From NCBI GenBank assembly GCA_963777625.1, contig CAVZRO010000026.1, positions 1-64,000 on the forward strand: a stretch of DNA of 64,000 nucleotides, written 5' to 3'. Made by a program: the position numbers and the translations under genes. This document shows, one piece after another, positions 26,766-36,129 of the stretch. The notes beneath the pieces are model-generated. The model saw only the letters and a list, made by a program, of their open reading frames with translations. It searched no databases and had not been told where the DNA came from. This DNA is from DATDIC01 sp963777625 (GTDB lineage: Bacteria > Pseudomonadota > Alphaproteobacteria > Acetobacterales > Acetobacteraceae). Numbering within the stretch: position 1 is the stretch's first letter; the number at the start of each line of letters is the position of its first letter.

Positions 26766-28496
26766 ATGACCACCGTTGCAGAACAATTCACCGAACTTCT
26801 CGCCGCCGCCGGGGTGAAGCGGATGTACGGTGTTGTTGGAGACAGCCTGAACGGCCTGACCGACGCCGTTCGCAAGCAGAACAAGATCGCGTGGATGCAT
26901 GTCCGCCACGAGGAAGTCGCCGCCTTCGCCGCAGGTGCCGAAGCCCATCTAACCGGCTCCCTCACCGTGTGCGCCGGAAGCTGCGGCCCGGGCAATCTGC
27001 ATCTCATTAACGGCCTGTTCGATTGCCATCGTTCGCGCGTGCCGGTGCTTGCGATCGCGGCGCATATCCCGTCCGCGGAGGTCGGCTCGGGCTACTTTCA
27101 GGAGACCCATCCTGAGAGCCTCTTCAAGGAATGCAGCCATTATTGCGAACTTGTCTCGCAGCCCAGTCAGATGCCGCGCGCCGTGCAGATCGCCATCCGG
27201 GAGGCAGTGGGCAAGCGCGGTGTGTCGGTGATCGTCCTTCCCGGCGATGTAGCGCTGCAGCAAGCCCTCGATGCGCCGCCGCCAGCCTCCGTCAGCCTGC
27301 TGCCTGCAACCCCGATCGTCGTGCCGCGCCCTGCCGACCTGAAAATCCTCGCCGATTTGCTGAACAACGCCAGTCGCATAACGCTGCTTTGCGGCTCCGG
27401 CTGCGCAGGTGCTCATGATCAACTCCTTGCCCTCGGCGAGAAGCTCAAAAGCCCAATGATCCACGCGCTGCGAGGCAAGGAACATGTCGAATGGGACAAT
27501 CCCTACAGCGTCGGCATGACCGGTCTGATCGGGTTTTCCTCCGGCTACTATGCCATGAACGATTGCGACCTGTTGCTGATGCTCGGCACCGACTTCCCCT
27601 ATCGGCAGTTCTACCCGCAGGGTAATGCCCGCATAGTGCAGATCGACATCCGGCCGGAACAACTTGGCCGGCGTGCGTCGATTACTCATGGACTGGTCGG
27701 CGACATCGCCGCCACGCTCGACGCATTGCTGCCGCTGCTGCGGAATAAAACCGATCGACGCTTCCTCGACCACGCCGTCGAGCACTATCGCAAGGCGCGC
27801 AACGACCTGGACGAGCTCGCAGTCGGTAGTCCGGGAAGAAAACTCATCCACCCGCAGCAGGTCGCCAGGACCGTCAGCGACCTCGCCACCGACGACGCCG
27901 TGTTCACCTGCGACGTCGGCCTGCCGACGGTCTGGGCCGCACGCTATCTGGCGATGAACGGCAAGCGCCGGCTGGTGGGCTCGTTCTGGCATGGCTCGAT
28001 GGCAAACGCGATGGCGCAGGCGATCGGTGCCCAGGCTGCCTTCCCGAAGCGGCAGGTGATCTCACTCTCTGGTGACGGCGGCTTTCAGATGTTGATGGGC
28101 GATTTCCTCAGCCTCGTCCAACTCGGCCTGCCGGTGAAGGTCGTGGTCTTCAACAATGGCGCACTCGGGTTCATCGAGTTGGAGCAGAAGTCAACCGGGT
28201 TCCTGGACTTTGGTACCGATTTCAAGAATCCGAATTTCGCAGCGATGGCGGAAGCGGTCGGCATCCACGGCATCCGGCTGGAGGACGCGGCCGACGTAGA
28301 GCCGGGAATCAAGGCAGCTTTCGCTCACGACGGCCCGGTGCTCATCGATGCCGTGGTGAACCGACAAGAACTTGCCATGCCACCCAAGGTCACCGCCGAG
28401 ATGGCGAAGGGCTTCACGCTCTATATGGTCAAGGCCGTCATGAGCGGCCACGCCAACGAGATACTCGACCTGGCTCGCAGCAATCTCTGGCGATGA
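26766..28496 (+). CDS. poxB: pyruvate dehydrogenase (quinone) / pyruvate oxidase, TPP-dependent
   Basis: This 576-residue flavoprotein decarboxylates pyruvate to acetate and CO2 and passes electrons to the quinone pool at the inner membrane. The N-terminal TPP_N domain carries the activating Glu in RHEEVAAFAAGAEA (Glu49/50). CAGSCGPGNLHLINGLFDCH and GSGYFQETHPESLFKECSHY are near-identical to E. coli PoxB as I recall it. The TPP/Mg motif is SGDGGFQMLMGDF, ending with FNNGALGF. The C-terminal tail (EILDLARSNLWR) resembles the amphipathic peptide that lets PoxB bind lipid. The ATG follows AAGGAG; the in-frame upstream extension to 26742 was rejected. The gene precedes the cupin remnant and paoABC on the same strand. 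Confidence 0.94.
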   Translation: MTTVAEQFTELLAAAGVKRMYGVVGDSLNGLTDAVRKQNKIAWMHVRHEEVAAFAAGAEAHLTGSLTVCAGSCGPGNLHLINGLFDCHRSRVPVLAIAAHIPSAEVGSGYFQETHPESLFKECSHYCELVSQPSQMPRAVQIAIREAVGKRGVSVIVLPGDVALQQALDAPPPASVSLLPATPIVVPRPADLKILADLLNNASRITLLCGSGCAGAHDQLLALGEKLKSPMIHALRGKEHVEWDNPYSVGMTGLIGFSSGYYAMNDCDLLLMLGTDFPYRQFYPQGNARIVQIDIRPEQLGRRASITHGLVGDIAATLDALLPLLRNKTDRRFLDHAVEHYRKARNDLDELAVGSPGRKLIHPQQVARTVSDLATDDAVFTCDVGLPTVWAARYLAMNGKRRLVGSFWHGSMANAMAQAIGAQAAFPKRQVISLSGDGGFQMLMGDFLSLVQLGLPVKVVVFNNGALGFIELEQKSTGFLDFGTDFKNPNFAAMAEAVGIHGIRLEDAADVEPGIKAAFAHDGPVLIDAVVNRQELAMPPKVTAEMAKGFTLYMVKAVMSGHANEILDLARSNLWR

Positions 28497-28539
28497 CGCG
28501 ATAGAACGCCGACACACCCGATAAGGAGGAGCGCAAAAA

Positions 28540-28736
28540 ATGGTTCGCGCACGCCAGCCGGGCCAAGCGGTTTTCAGGTCTGTCCTGGCTGAAGATATCG
28601 ACTGGAAGCCGTTCCCGGCGTTCCTGCCATCGGTCCGCGCGGCCGTCATGGTCGATCATCCCTCCGAGGTACGATCGGCCCGCTTGGCCTTGAATACGAA
28701 AACGTCAGCGACGATCCGCGAAGCAAGCGCTCCTGA
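28540..28736 (+). pseudogene. cupin-like gene with internal deletion
   Basis: A strong AAGGAGGAG site precedes the ATG at 28540. The N-terminus (VFRSVLAEDIDWKPFPAF, then LPSVRAAVMVDHPSE) resembles small cupins of the kind whose middle carries metal-binding histidines. That middle is missing: after SE the frame changes and the text reads TIGPLGLEYENVSDDPRSKR then stop, the usual end of the same family. About 80 codons appear to have been deleted with a frame change, leaving a non-functional remnant. The open frame itself continues to 28782 in a meaningless sequence. Recognition of the ends is from memory of the family. Confidence 0.65.
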
Positions 28737-28933
28737 ATCACGCCGAGCAGTTCCGCCATGCGCACCGGTACAAATGTCATGATATCTCTGCTGCGAATCG
28801 GTGGGTCAGCAATCACCTAACGCCTGTCGGGCGCGCGTACACAACAAAGTGACGGCGCCCGAGAGTTATAGGGTTACCCGCGCGCGCCCCCGAAGGTCAA
28901 GATCGCGCCCATCCGATCGGAAGCACAGACGAT

Positions 28934-29431
28934 ATGGAGACACGAATGACGCGAACCAGCACGCCAGAGAAGCTTCCGGTGTCGTTGATCGTAAACGGCG
29001 TCAGGACGGAGCTTAACGTGGCGCCGTGGACGACTTTGCTCGATGCACTGCGCGACCATCTGGACCTGACCGGCACCAAGAAGGGATGCGATCACGGCCA
29101 ATGCGGCGCGTGCACGGTGCTGGTCGATCGGCGGCGGATCAATTCCTGCCTCGCACTCGCCGTCATGCAGGACGGTGCCAACGTGACTACCATCGAAGGA
29201 TTGGCGACGGATGGCGCACTGCATGCGCTACAGCAGGCGTTCATCGATCACGATGCGTTCCAATGCGGCTACTGTACGCCCGGGCAGATCTGTTCTGCTG
29301 CGGGTCTGATCGCCGAGGCCAAGGCGACGAGCGCGGACGAGATTCGGGAACTCATGAGCGGCAACATCTGCCGCTGCGGCGCCTATCCCAACATCGTGGC
29401 CGCGATCCAGCAGGCGATGGGGCAGCAATGA
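28934..29431 (+). CDS. paoA: aldehyde oxidoreductase 2Fe-2S subunit (PaoA/YagT-like)
   Basis: This is the 165-residue small subunit of a molybdenum aldehyde dehydrogenase. The N-terminal plant-ferredoxin domain (KKGCDHGQCGACTVL and NSCLA) binds one 2Fe-2S cluster. The C-terminal domain, with FQCGYCTPGQICSAAG and SGNICRCGAYPNIV, binds the second. It relays electrons from the Mo site to FAD. Unlike E. coli PaoA, the N-terminus (METRMTRTSTPEKLPVS) has no twin-arginine signal, so the complex is probably cytoplasmic. The stop overlaps the paoB start (ATGA). A second Met four codons in is an alternative start. Some aldehyde dehydrogenases of this type act on aromatic aldehydes. Confidence 0.9.
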   Translation: METRMTRTSTPEKLPVSLIVNGVRTELNVAPWTTLLDALRDHLDLTGTKKGCDHGQCGACTVLVDRRRINSCLALAVMQDGANVTTIEGLATDGALHALQQAFIDHDAFQCGYCTPGQICSAAGLIAEAKATSADEIRELMSGNICRCGAYPNIVAAIQQAMGQQ

Positions 29432-30444
29432 TCGATTTCGGATACGCGCGGGCCAACGACGTCGCCGACGCGGTGTCCCAGATCGCCGGCGATCCAGGGG
29501 CGAAATTCATCGCTGGCGGCACCAACCTGGTCGATCTGATGAAACAGCATGTCGAACGCCCCTCACGGCTGATCGACATTTCCCGGCTGCCGCTGAAAAC
29601 CGTGGACGAGACCGCTGCCGGCGGACTGCGGATCGGGGCGCTCGTGCCGAATTCCGACCTCGCATATCACCCGCTGATCGCGCAACGTTATCCGTTGCTT
29701 GCGAGTGCAATCCTGGCGGGTGCGTCGGCGCAACTGCGCAATATGGCCTCAACCGGTGGCAATCTTCTGCAGCGCACACGCTGCTACTACTTCTACGACA
29801 CCGCGACGCCCTGCAATAAACGCGAGCCTGGAAGCGGCTGCTCCGCCATTGATGGCCTCAACCGCATGCATGCTATCCTTGGCACCAGCGACGCCTGCAT
29901 CGCGACGCACCCATCTGACATGTGCGTGGCTCTGGCCGCGCTCGACGCCACCGTCCATGTGGCCGGCCCGACAGGCGCGAGAGCGATTGCGTTCGAGGAG
30001 TTTCATCGGCTACCACAGAACACCCCGCAGCATGACACAAATTTGCGACCAGACGAAATCATCACGGCGGTCGAGCTCCCAGCGCGGGGCTTTGCCTCCA
30101 ATTACACGTACCTGAAAATCCGAGATCGCCTGTCCTATGCGTTCGCGCTCGTGTCCGCTGCGGCCGGGCTGGAACTCGCCGGACACACGATCAAGGAGGC
30201 GCGTCTGGCGCTCGGAGGTGTAGCGCACAAGCCTTGGCGCGACCCGTCAGCCGAAGCGGTGTTGCGCGGACAGGCTGCCGACCAGAAGGCGTTCAGCCGT
30301 GCGGCGGATGTCTTGCTGCGCGACGCGAAGGGATTTGCGCACAATTCGTTCAAGATCGATCTCGCTCGTCGTGTCGTCGTCCGTGCGTTGATGCAGGCGG
30401 CGGCAGGCACTCCGCAGGTGCAGTCCAACAAGAAAATCGTGTGA
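29428..30444 (+). CDS. paoB: aldehyde oxidoreductase FAD-binding subunit with extra Fe-S insertion (PaoB/YagS-like)
   Basis: This 338-residue subunit of the CO-dehydrogenase flavoprotein family has the FAD loops FIAGGTNLVDLMK and NMASTGGNLLQ. The insertion RTRCYYFYDTATPCNK with EPGSGC, plus the later Cys in SDACIATHPSD, corresponds to the four cysteines that hold an unusual 4Fe-4S cluster in E. coli PaoB. The rest ends with LARRVVVRALMQAA. It begins at the ATG overlapping the paoA stop. It accepts electrons from the 2Fe-2S subunit and passes them on to an acceptor. Confidence 0.92.
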   Translation: MIDFGYARANDVADAVSQIAGDPGAKFIAGGTNLVDLMKQHVERPSRLIDISRLPLKTVDETAAGGLRIGALVPNSDLAYHPLIAQRYPLLASAILAGASAQLRNMASTGGNLLQRTRCYYFYDTATPCNKREPGSGCSAIDGLNRMHAILGTSDACIATHPSDMCVALAALDATVHVAGPTGARAIAFEEFHRLPQNTPQHDTNLRPDEIITAVELPARGFASNYTYLKIRDRLSYAFALVSAAAGLELAGHTIKEARLALGGVAHKPWRDPSAEAVLRGQAADQKAFSRAADVLLRDAKGFAHNSFKIDLARRVVVRALMQAAAGTPQVQSNKKIV

Positions 30445-30457
30445 GCAGAAAGCGAGC

Positions 30458-32696
30458 ATGCCCATGACCACTTACATTGGCACCGCCACATCCCGCGTCG
30501 ATGGTCGCGCCAAGGTCACCGGCGCCGCGAAATACGCCGGCGAGTTCAACAAGGCCGGCCTCGCGCACGCCAGCGTCGTTGCATCCACCATCGCCAAGGG
30601 CCGCATTGCCCGCATGGACGTACGCTACGCACTCGCGGTCGAAGGCGTGATCGATGTGCTGACCCATCAGCACCGGCCGCCGATGCCGAGTGCCGATAGC
30701 GCCTACAAAGACGATGTCGCTCCGGAGGGTTCTCCGTACCGGCCGCTGTATGACGAGCGGGTTTGGTTCAGCGGTCAGCCGGTCGCGCTGGTGGTCGCCG
30801 ACGAGCCGGAGATCGCCCGCTTCGCGGCGTCGCTGGTCCGCGTCGAATATGACCAGGAAGCGCACGTCACCGACGTGCATCGCCAGGCTCACGCGGCGGT
30901 CGCGCTGACACCTCCGGCAAATCCGGCAGAGACCCCGTTTGCCCCGCCACGGCCCCGCGGCGCGGCCGACCAGGCGCTCGCCGCGGCCGAGACGCGCCAC
31001 CGCGGCGAGTATTATGTCCCGATCGAGCATCACAACCCGATGGAACTCTATGCCTCGACAGTGATCTTCGACGCCGGCGGCAAGCTGACGATATACGATA
31101 AGACCCAGGGCGTGCAGAACGTTCAGCGCTACATGTGCAGCGTGCTCGACATGCAACCCGACGACGTGCGCGTCATGTCGCCCTTCGTCGGCGGCGCGTT
31201 CGGTTCCGGCCTGCGCCCGCAATATCAGGTTGTTTTGGCGGCACTTGCGGCACGCGCGCTGAAGCGCTCCGTTCGCCTCGTCCTGTCCCGGCAGCAGATG
31301 TATGGGCTCGGCTACCGGCCCGCGATGATCCAGCAGATCGAGCTGGGTGCAAACAGCAGCGGAATGCTCGACGCAATTACCCATGAAGCGATTACGGTAA
31401 CGTCGCAATACGAGAACTATTATCGGCAGGAGACCGGCTGGTCCGGCCTGCTCTACAAGAGTCCCCACGCGAAATACACGCACAAGCTGGCGCGGCTCGA
31501 TCTATCTACCCCCTGTGACATGCGCGCTCCCAGCGCCGCGACTGCCGTTTATGCACTCGAATGCGCAATAGACGAACTTGCGGTCGCTCTCAACCTCGAT
31601 CCGCTTGAACTGCGCCTGCGGTGTTATTCGGATCGCGACCAGCACGGTGACCGGCCATACGGCAGCAAGAGCCTGCGCGATTGCTACCGACAGGGCGCGG
31701 AGGCTTTTGGTTGGGACAGGCGCAACCATGCGCCGTGCTCCATGCGCGATGGCACGGAGCTGGTGGGCTGGGGCATGGCAACGGGCGTCTGGGAAGCGCT
31801 GCAGGTGCCGATCGCGGTGCGCATCGTGCTCACGGCCAACGGCCACGCAGAGGTTTCCTGCGCGACCTCCGACATTGGTACCGGCACCTATACGATCATG
31901 ACGCAGGTCGCCGCCGAGATGCTCGGGTTGCCGCTCGACGGCGTCACGATCAACCTCGGCGATTCGACGCTGCCGCAATCGCCGGTCGAAGGTGGATCAT
32001 GGATAGCAGCCTCGGTATCCAATGGAATCGTGACGACAGCGGATGCGATCCGTGAGAAACTGTTGCGGCTCGCGAAGCAAATGCCGAATTCGCCGCTCGC
32101 GAGACATGACGGCCGACGCGGTCGCACTTACCGACGGCAAGCTGGTGAGCAGGCGGGATGCGTCGCGCGGGGTGTCGATCCTGGATGCAATGCGGCATGC
32201 CGGCCTGAACAGCGTCGAGGCGGAGGAAACCACGACCTTCGCCGATAGCGGAGCATATGCGCACAACACGCACTCGGCGGTGTTCGCCGAAGTGAAGGTG
32301 GATGAGCAACTCGGCGTCATCCGCGTCACCCGCGTGGTCAGCGCGGTTGCGGCTGGCCGCATCCTGAACACCAAGACCGCGCGCAGTCAGATCATGGGCG
32401 GCGTGGTGTGGGGCATCGGTATGGCGCTGCACGAGGAAACGCTGATCGACCACAAATTCGGCCGTATCATGAATGCGGATTTCGCCGAATACCATGTCCC
32501 GGTGAACGCCGACGTGCGCGATATCGATGTCATCTTCGTTGATGAGCCGGATAACACCGTCAATCCACTCGGTATCAAGGGGCTGGGCGAGATCGGCATC
32601 GTCGGCGTCGCGGCGGCCATCGCTAACGCGACTTACCACGCGACCGGCAAGCGCGTGCGCGATCTGCCGATCACGCTGGATAAGTTGCGGCGCTGA
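30458..32696 (+). pseudogene. paoC: aldehyde oxidoreductase molybdopterin-binding subunit (PaoC/YagR-like), frameshifted
   Basis: This is the large catalytic subunit, about 745 residues when repaired. The N-terminal hammerhead domain (GRAKVTGAAKYAGEF), HHNPMELYASTV and VGGAFGSGLRPQYQ for the pterin, and the C-terminal GIKGLGEIGIVG with the catalytic Glu are all present. The frame breaks near 32090-32105. Removing one base in 'ctcgcgagacatg' joins NSPLA to DMTADAVALTDGKLV, and the reading continues to LPITLDKLRR and the stop at 32696. It is 13 bases downstream of paoB. If the extra base is real, the enzyme lacks its last third, including the active-site Glu, and the operon is dead. If it is a sequencing error, the operon is intact. 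Confidence 0.88.
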
Positions 32697-32729
32697 CCGA
32701 TCGCCCGGTCCGGGATTGTTGGTTCGCCA

Positions 32730-33797
32730 TCAGTATCCGTTGACGTCGACCACAGCCTGGGCAAAAGCCCGTGGAGCTTCTTGCGGCAGATTGTGACCGA
32801 TGCCGCCGCCAATGACCCGATGCACATATTTCCCCGAGAACTTCTTGCGATAAGCCTCGGCGGGCGGGTGGGGCGCTCCGTTGGCATCACCTTCAAGGGT
32901 AATCGTTGGTACGGTGATCACCGGACTTTGGGCAAGCTTGCTTTCCAGATCGTCATACTGCGGATCACCCTTGGCCAGGCCGAGCCGCCAGCGGTAGTTA
33001 TGAATGACGATCGCCACATAGTCAGGATTATCGAACGATGCCGCGGTACGATCGAACGTGGCATCGTCGAACTTCCATCGCGGCGAGGCGATCTGCCAGA
33101 TAAGCTTGCCAAAATCGTGCCGGTATTTGTCGTAGCCGAGCGCACCACGATCCGTCGCAAAATAATATTGATACCACCACTGGTATTCGGCCTTTGGCGG
33201 CAACGGCGCCTTGTTGGCCTCGGGGCTGCCGATCAGATAACCGCTCACGGCGACCAATGCCTTGCAGCGCTCTGGCCACAGTGCCGCGATGACATCAGCC
33301 GTCCTGGCTCCCCAGTCATAGCCGGCGAGGATCGCCTTATCGATCTTGAGAGCATCCATCATGGCGATGGTATCGACCGCGACCGCCGCCTGCTGGCCGT
33401 TCCGGAACGTCGAGCTTGCAAGGAAGCGCGTCGAGCCGCAGCCACGCACATACGGCACAATCACCCGGTAGCCAGCCGATGCCAGCAACGGCGCGACATC
33501 GACATAGCTGTGAATGTCATAGGGCCAGCCATGCAGAAGAATGACAGCAGGCCCATCGGCAGGACCCGCTTCGGCGTATCCGATATTGAGCACGCCGGCT
33601 TCGACCTGTTTCATGACCGGAAACGAGGTGTTCGTCCCGGGCCTGATCGCCGGCAGATGCGCCGCGGTCGTCTTGCCGGTTTGCGCGTTCGCAGCCCGGT
33701 TCACGCTGAGCTGGCCGGCACTGATTGTCATCGCCACGGCAGCAAGGAAGCGGCGGCGCTGATGATTGATCGCTTCAAACAACTCGGTCATGGGCAT
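32730..33797 (-). CDS. alpha/beta hydrolase with Tat signal (epoxide hydrolase-like)
   Basis: This 355-residue exported hydrolase starts at MPMTELFEAINHQ. The RRR before FLAAVAMTISA forms a probable twin-arginine signal. The fold residues are the oxyanion HGWPYD (VILLHGWPYDIHSY), the nucleophile Asp in LAGYDWGARTADV, an acid later in the chain, and the His in IGGGIGHNLPQ. An Asp nucleophile points to the epoxide hydrolase or dehalogenase group, not esterases. Family members of this group carry HGWP with a nucleophile-elbow of the GxDWG type. It lies 34 bases beyond the paoC stop, on the opposite strand. The longer in-frame start at 33878 would place coding sequence before the signal peptide and was rejected. 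Confidence 0.87.
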   Translation of the reverse strand: MPMTELFEAINHQRRRFLAAVAMTISAGQLSVNRAANAQTGKTTAAHLPAIRPGTNTSFPVMKQVEAGVLNIGYAEAGPADGPAVILLHGWPYDIHSYVDVAPLLASAGYRVIVPYVRGCGSTRFLASSTFRNGQQAAVAVDTIAMMDALKIDKAILAGYDWGARTADVIAALWPERCKALVAVSGYLIGSPEANKAPLPPKAEYQWWYQYYFATDRGALGYDKYRHDFGKLIWQIASPRWKFDDATFDRTAASFDNPDYVAIVIHNYRWRLGLAKGDPQYDDLESKLAQSPVITVPTITLEGDANGAPHPPAEAYRKKFSGKYVHRVIGGGIGHNLPQEAPRAFAQAVVDVNGY

Positions 33798-33834
33798 CAG
33801 CGACTCTCCTCGCGACATTGGTCTCAGGGCAGTA

Positions 33835-34164
33835 TCAGTGGCCGGCGCTCTGGCCGCCATCGACATGAAGGATTTCACCAGTCACGAATCCGGCCGACTC
33901 CGGAAACAGGATAGCGTCAACCACATCGGCGATCTCGCCCATGTGGCCGACCGGGTGCAAGGTGTCCAACTGGGCGTACGTCTCGACGGAGTTCATCGGC
34001 GACTTGATGACGCCCGGCGCGACCGCGTTCACTCGAATACCACACTTGGCATACTCGATCGCGAGCGATTTCGTCGCCGCATTCAGGCCGCCCTTCGTCA
34101 ACGACGCCAGCGCGGATGGTACGGCGGACAGCGCGTGGGGCTGGCGCTCAAGCGACCCCCGCAT
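33835..34164 (-). pseudogene. C-terminal fragment of an SDR oxidoreductase
   Basis: About 110 residues remain from a short-chain dehydrogenase of normal length about 250. Present are LTKGGLNAATKSLAIEYAK, GIRVNAVAPGVIKSPM and the end FVTGEILHVDGGQSAGH, all typical of the C-terminal half (active-site Lys helix and substrate loop). The N-terminal Rossmann half and the Tyr region are absent; upstream sequence runs directly into the yicC leader. It sits upstream of the alpha/beta hydrolase on the same strand. It is probably a deletion remnant. Confidence 0.78.
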
Positions 34165-34229
34165 GCGGCACTCCCGCCCGCGTTCATCGGTTATTGCGTC
34201 TCCGCCGACCCGCTGTAGAAACGCGCCCC

Positions 34230-35129
34230 ATGACCCAGCTCGCCTCGATGACCGGCTTCGCCCGCGCCGAAGGCACCCCCAAAGGGATCGCCGGAGGGAT
34301 AACCTGGGCCTGGGAACTGCGCAGCGTGAACGGACGCGGGCTCGACCTGCGGTTCCGCCTGCCCCCCGGCTGGGACTCGCTGGAACCCGTCTTGCGCGAC
34401 CTGGCCACCAAGCGCCTCAGGCGCGGAAACGTGACCGCCAACCTCACCATCCGGCGCGAGCACGAGCCACATCTGGTGCTCGACCCAGCCGCGCTGGAGC
34501 AAGCTCTGCAATTCGCCCTTGAGCTGGGCGGCCGCATTCCCGGCAGCGCGCCGCCACGGCCGGAGGCACTATTGGCTCTCCCGGGCGTCATGCGCCCGGC
34601 AACTCCCGACCAGAACGGTCCGGCCCTCGAATTGGCGCCCTCCCTGCAATCCGGCTTCGAGCAAGCCCTCGCGGCTCTCATCACCGCCCGGGCCGCCGAA
34701 GGCGAACGGCTGGGCAGCGTGCTGCACCGGCTGCTGGACGAAATCGACGCACTGCACGCGCAGTCGCGAACCGAAGCCGCCGACCAGCCCGCCCAGCAGC
34801 GTCTGCGCCTGATGGACAACCTTCGGGCACTACTGCGCGACTCCCCCGGCCTTCCAGAGGAACGCGTCGCCCAGGAAGTCGCTCTCCTGGCCGCGCGCTC
34901 CGACGTGCGCGAGGAACTCGACCGGCTCGCCAGCCACATCGCCGCGGCCCGCGCCCTGCTGGCCGAGGGCACCGCCATCGGCCGCCGCTTCGACTTCCTG
35001 GTGCAGGAATTCAACCGCGAAGCCAACACGCTGTGCAGCAAATCCGCCTCCACGGCGCTGACCGCCACCGGGCTGCGTCTGAAAGCCGCCATCGAGCAGT
35101 TGCGCGAGCAGGTGCAGAATATCGAATGA
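34230..35129 (+). CDS. yicC: YicC/YloC family endoribonuclease
   Basis: This 299-residue cytosolic protein begins at MTQLASMTGFARAEG. The N-terminal YicC_N domain carries SVNGRGLDLRFRLP, and the C-terminal DUF1732 domain includes GRRFDFLVQEFNREANTLCSKS, the best-conserved stretch of the family. E. coli YicC is an endoribonuclease that acts on RyhB and other RNAs. The stop overlaps the gmk start (ATGA), a common arrangement with gmk in proteobacteria. The ATG at 34230 was chosen; the longer frame starting at 34116 overlaps the antisense SDR remnant. Confidence 0.92.
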   Translation: MTQLASMTGFARAEGTPKGIAGGITWAWELRSVNGRGLDLRFRLPPGWDSLEPVLRDLATKRLRRGNVTANLTIRREHEPHLVLDPAALEQALQFALELGGRIPGSAPPRPEALLALPGVMRPATPDQNGPALELAPSLQSGFEQALAALITARAAEGERLGSVLHRLLDEIDALHAQSRTEAADQPAQQRLRLMDNLRALLRDSPGLPEERVAQEVALLAARSDVREELDRLASHIAAARALLAEGTAIGRRFDFLVQEFNREANTLCSKSASTALTATGLRLKAAIEQLREQVQNIE

Positions 35130-35752
35130 CCCCGATCGCCCGCCGCGGCCTCTGCCTGGTACTGGCCGGACCTTCCGGCGGGGGCAAGAGCTCGATCGCC
35201 CAGGCGCTGCTGCGACAGGAGCCGGACCTCACGCTGTCCGTCAGTGCCACCACGCGCCCGCCGCGCCCAACCGAGCGAGACGGCGTGGATTATCATTTCT
35301 GCTCCACGGCGGAGTTCGAACACCTGCGCGACTCAGGCGGTCTGCTGGAATGGGCGCTGGTGCTCGAGCGGCACTGGTACGGGACGCCGCGCGCGCCGGT
35401 GGAGGCCGCGCTGGCCGATGGCGGCGACGTCCTGTTCGACATTGACTGGCAGGGTTATCGCAGCCTCTGCGCCACCCTGTCCGGCGACGTGGTGGGCATA
35501 TTCCTGCTGCCGCCCTCGCTGCCGGTGCTGCAGGCCCGGCTGATCGCGCGCGGCGGGGACGATCCGGCGGAGATCGGCCGCCGGATGGCCCAGGCACGCG
35601 ACGAGATCGCGCATTGCAGTGAGTTCGACCACGTCCTGGTCAACGAGACATTCGAGACCACCGTCGCCGAAGTCCGCGCCGTGCTGCACGCCGCCCGGAC
35701 CGCCCGAGCGCGGCTGGCCGGCCTGGCCGCGTTCGTCGCCGGGCTGGCTTAG
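35126..35752 (+). CDS. gmk: guanylate kinase
   Basis: This 208-residue enzyme phosphorylates GMP (and dGMP) to GDP with ATP, an essential step of guanine-nucleotide supply. The P-loop is AGPSGGGKSS (residues 15-23 region). The GMP-binding domain has VSATTRPPRPTERDGVDYHF, and the family patterns LLEWALVLERHWYGTPRAPV and ILFDIDWQG (here DVLFDIDWQG) are present. It is of normal length. It overlaps yicC by four bases and is therefore translationally coupled to it. Nothing in it looks broken. Confidence 0.96.
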   Translation: MTPIARRGLCLVLAGPSGGGKSSIAQALLRQEPDLTLSVSATTRPPRPTERDGVDYHFCSTAEFEHLRDSGGLLEWALVLERHWYGTPRAPVEAALADGGDVLFDIDWQGYRSLCATLSGDVVGIFLLPPSLPVLQARLIARGGDDPAEIGRRMAQARDEIAHCSEFDHVLVNETFETTVAEVRAVLHAARTARARLAGLAAFVAGLA

Positions 35753-35953
35753 CCCGCATTTCTCACCGGCGGGCAACCCGAAAGATTTATCTCAGCCGGG
35801 TGTCGAACATCGCCGGCACAAGAACCTGAACAATAGGCGGGGAACTCGCATCAGCCGATGCGGCGAGAACGGCGGATGGAGCGCTTCAAGTTCGGCCCTT
35901 TGAGCGGCTGATACTAAAGCGATATCAGCCCGACTGGACTCGCGGAGCGATCT

Positions 35954-36004
35954 TAGAGCGTGATCGCTTGAGGCTGACGGTCGGAAAGCGTGAATCACGC
36001 TCTC
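35954..36004. repeat. palindromic repeat, 'tagagcgtgat' type, unit 1
   Basis: Arms 'agagcgtgat' and 'atcacgctct' at the ends enclose about 30 bases. The form is typical of the interspersed palindromes of Rhodospirillales/Rhizobiales intergenic DNA. Confidence 0.7.
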
Positions 36005-36016
36005 GAACAAAGAGTT

Positions 36017-36067
36017 TAGAGCGCGATCGCCTGCCAGACCGCGTCAACCTGAACCGATCGCGCTCTA
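36017..36067. repeat. palindromic repeat, 'tagagcgcgatcg' type, unit 2
   Basis: 'tagagcgcgatcg' at the left is matched by the perfect complement 'cgatcgcgctcta' at the right (13-bp arms). It has the same size (51 bp) and layout as the unit at 35954, so the two form a tandem pair. Confidence 0.75.
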
Positions 36068-36098
36068 GGCTGATAAAATTGCTCGCAAAATATGAACA

Positions 36099-36129
36099 GG
36101 AGCGGTTTCATCCTGGGTGAAACCGCTCC
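36099..36129. repeat. hairpin 'ggagcggtttca', 12-bp arms
   Basis: Left arm 36099-36110 and right arm 36118-36129 pair perfectly around seven bases. The core resembles the larger palindrome at 12451-12498. Confidence 0.75.
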
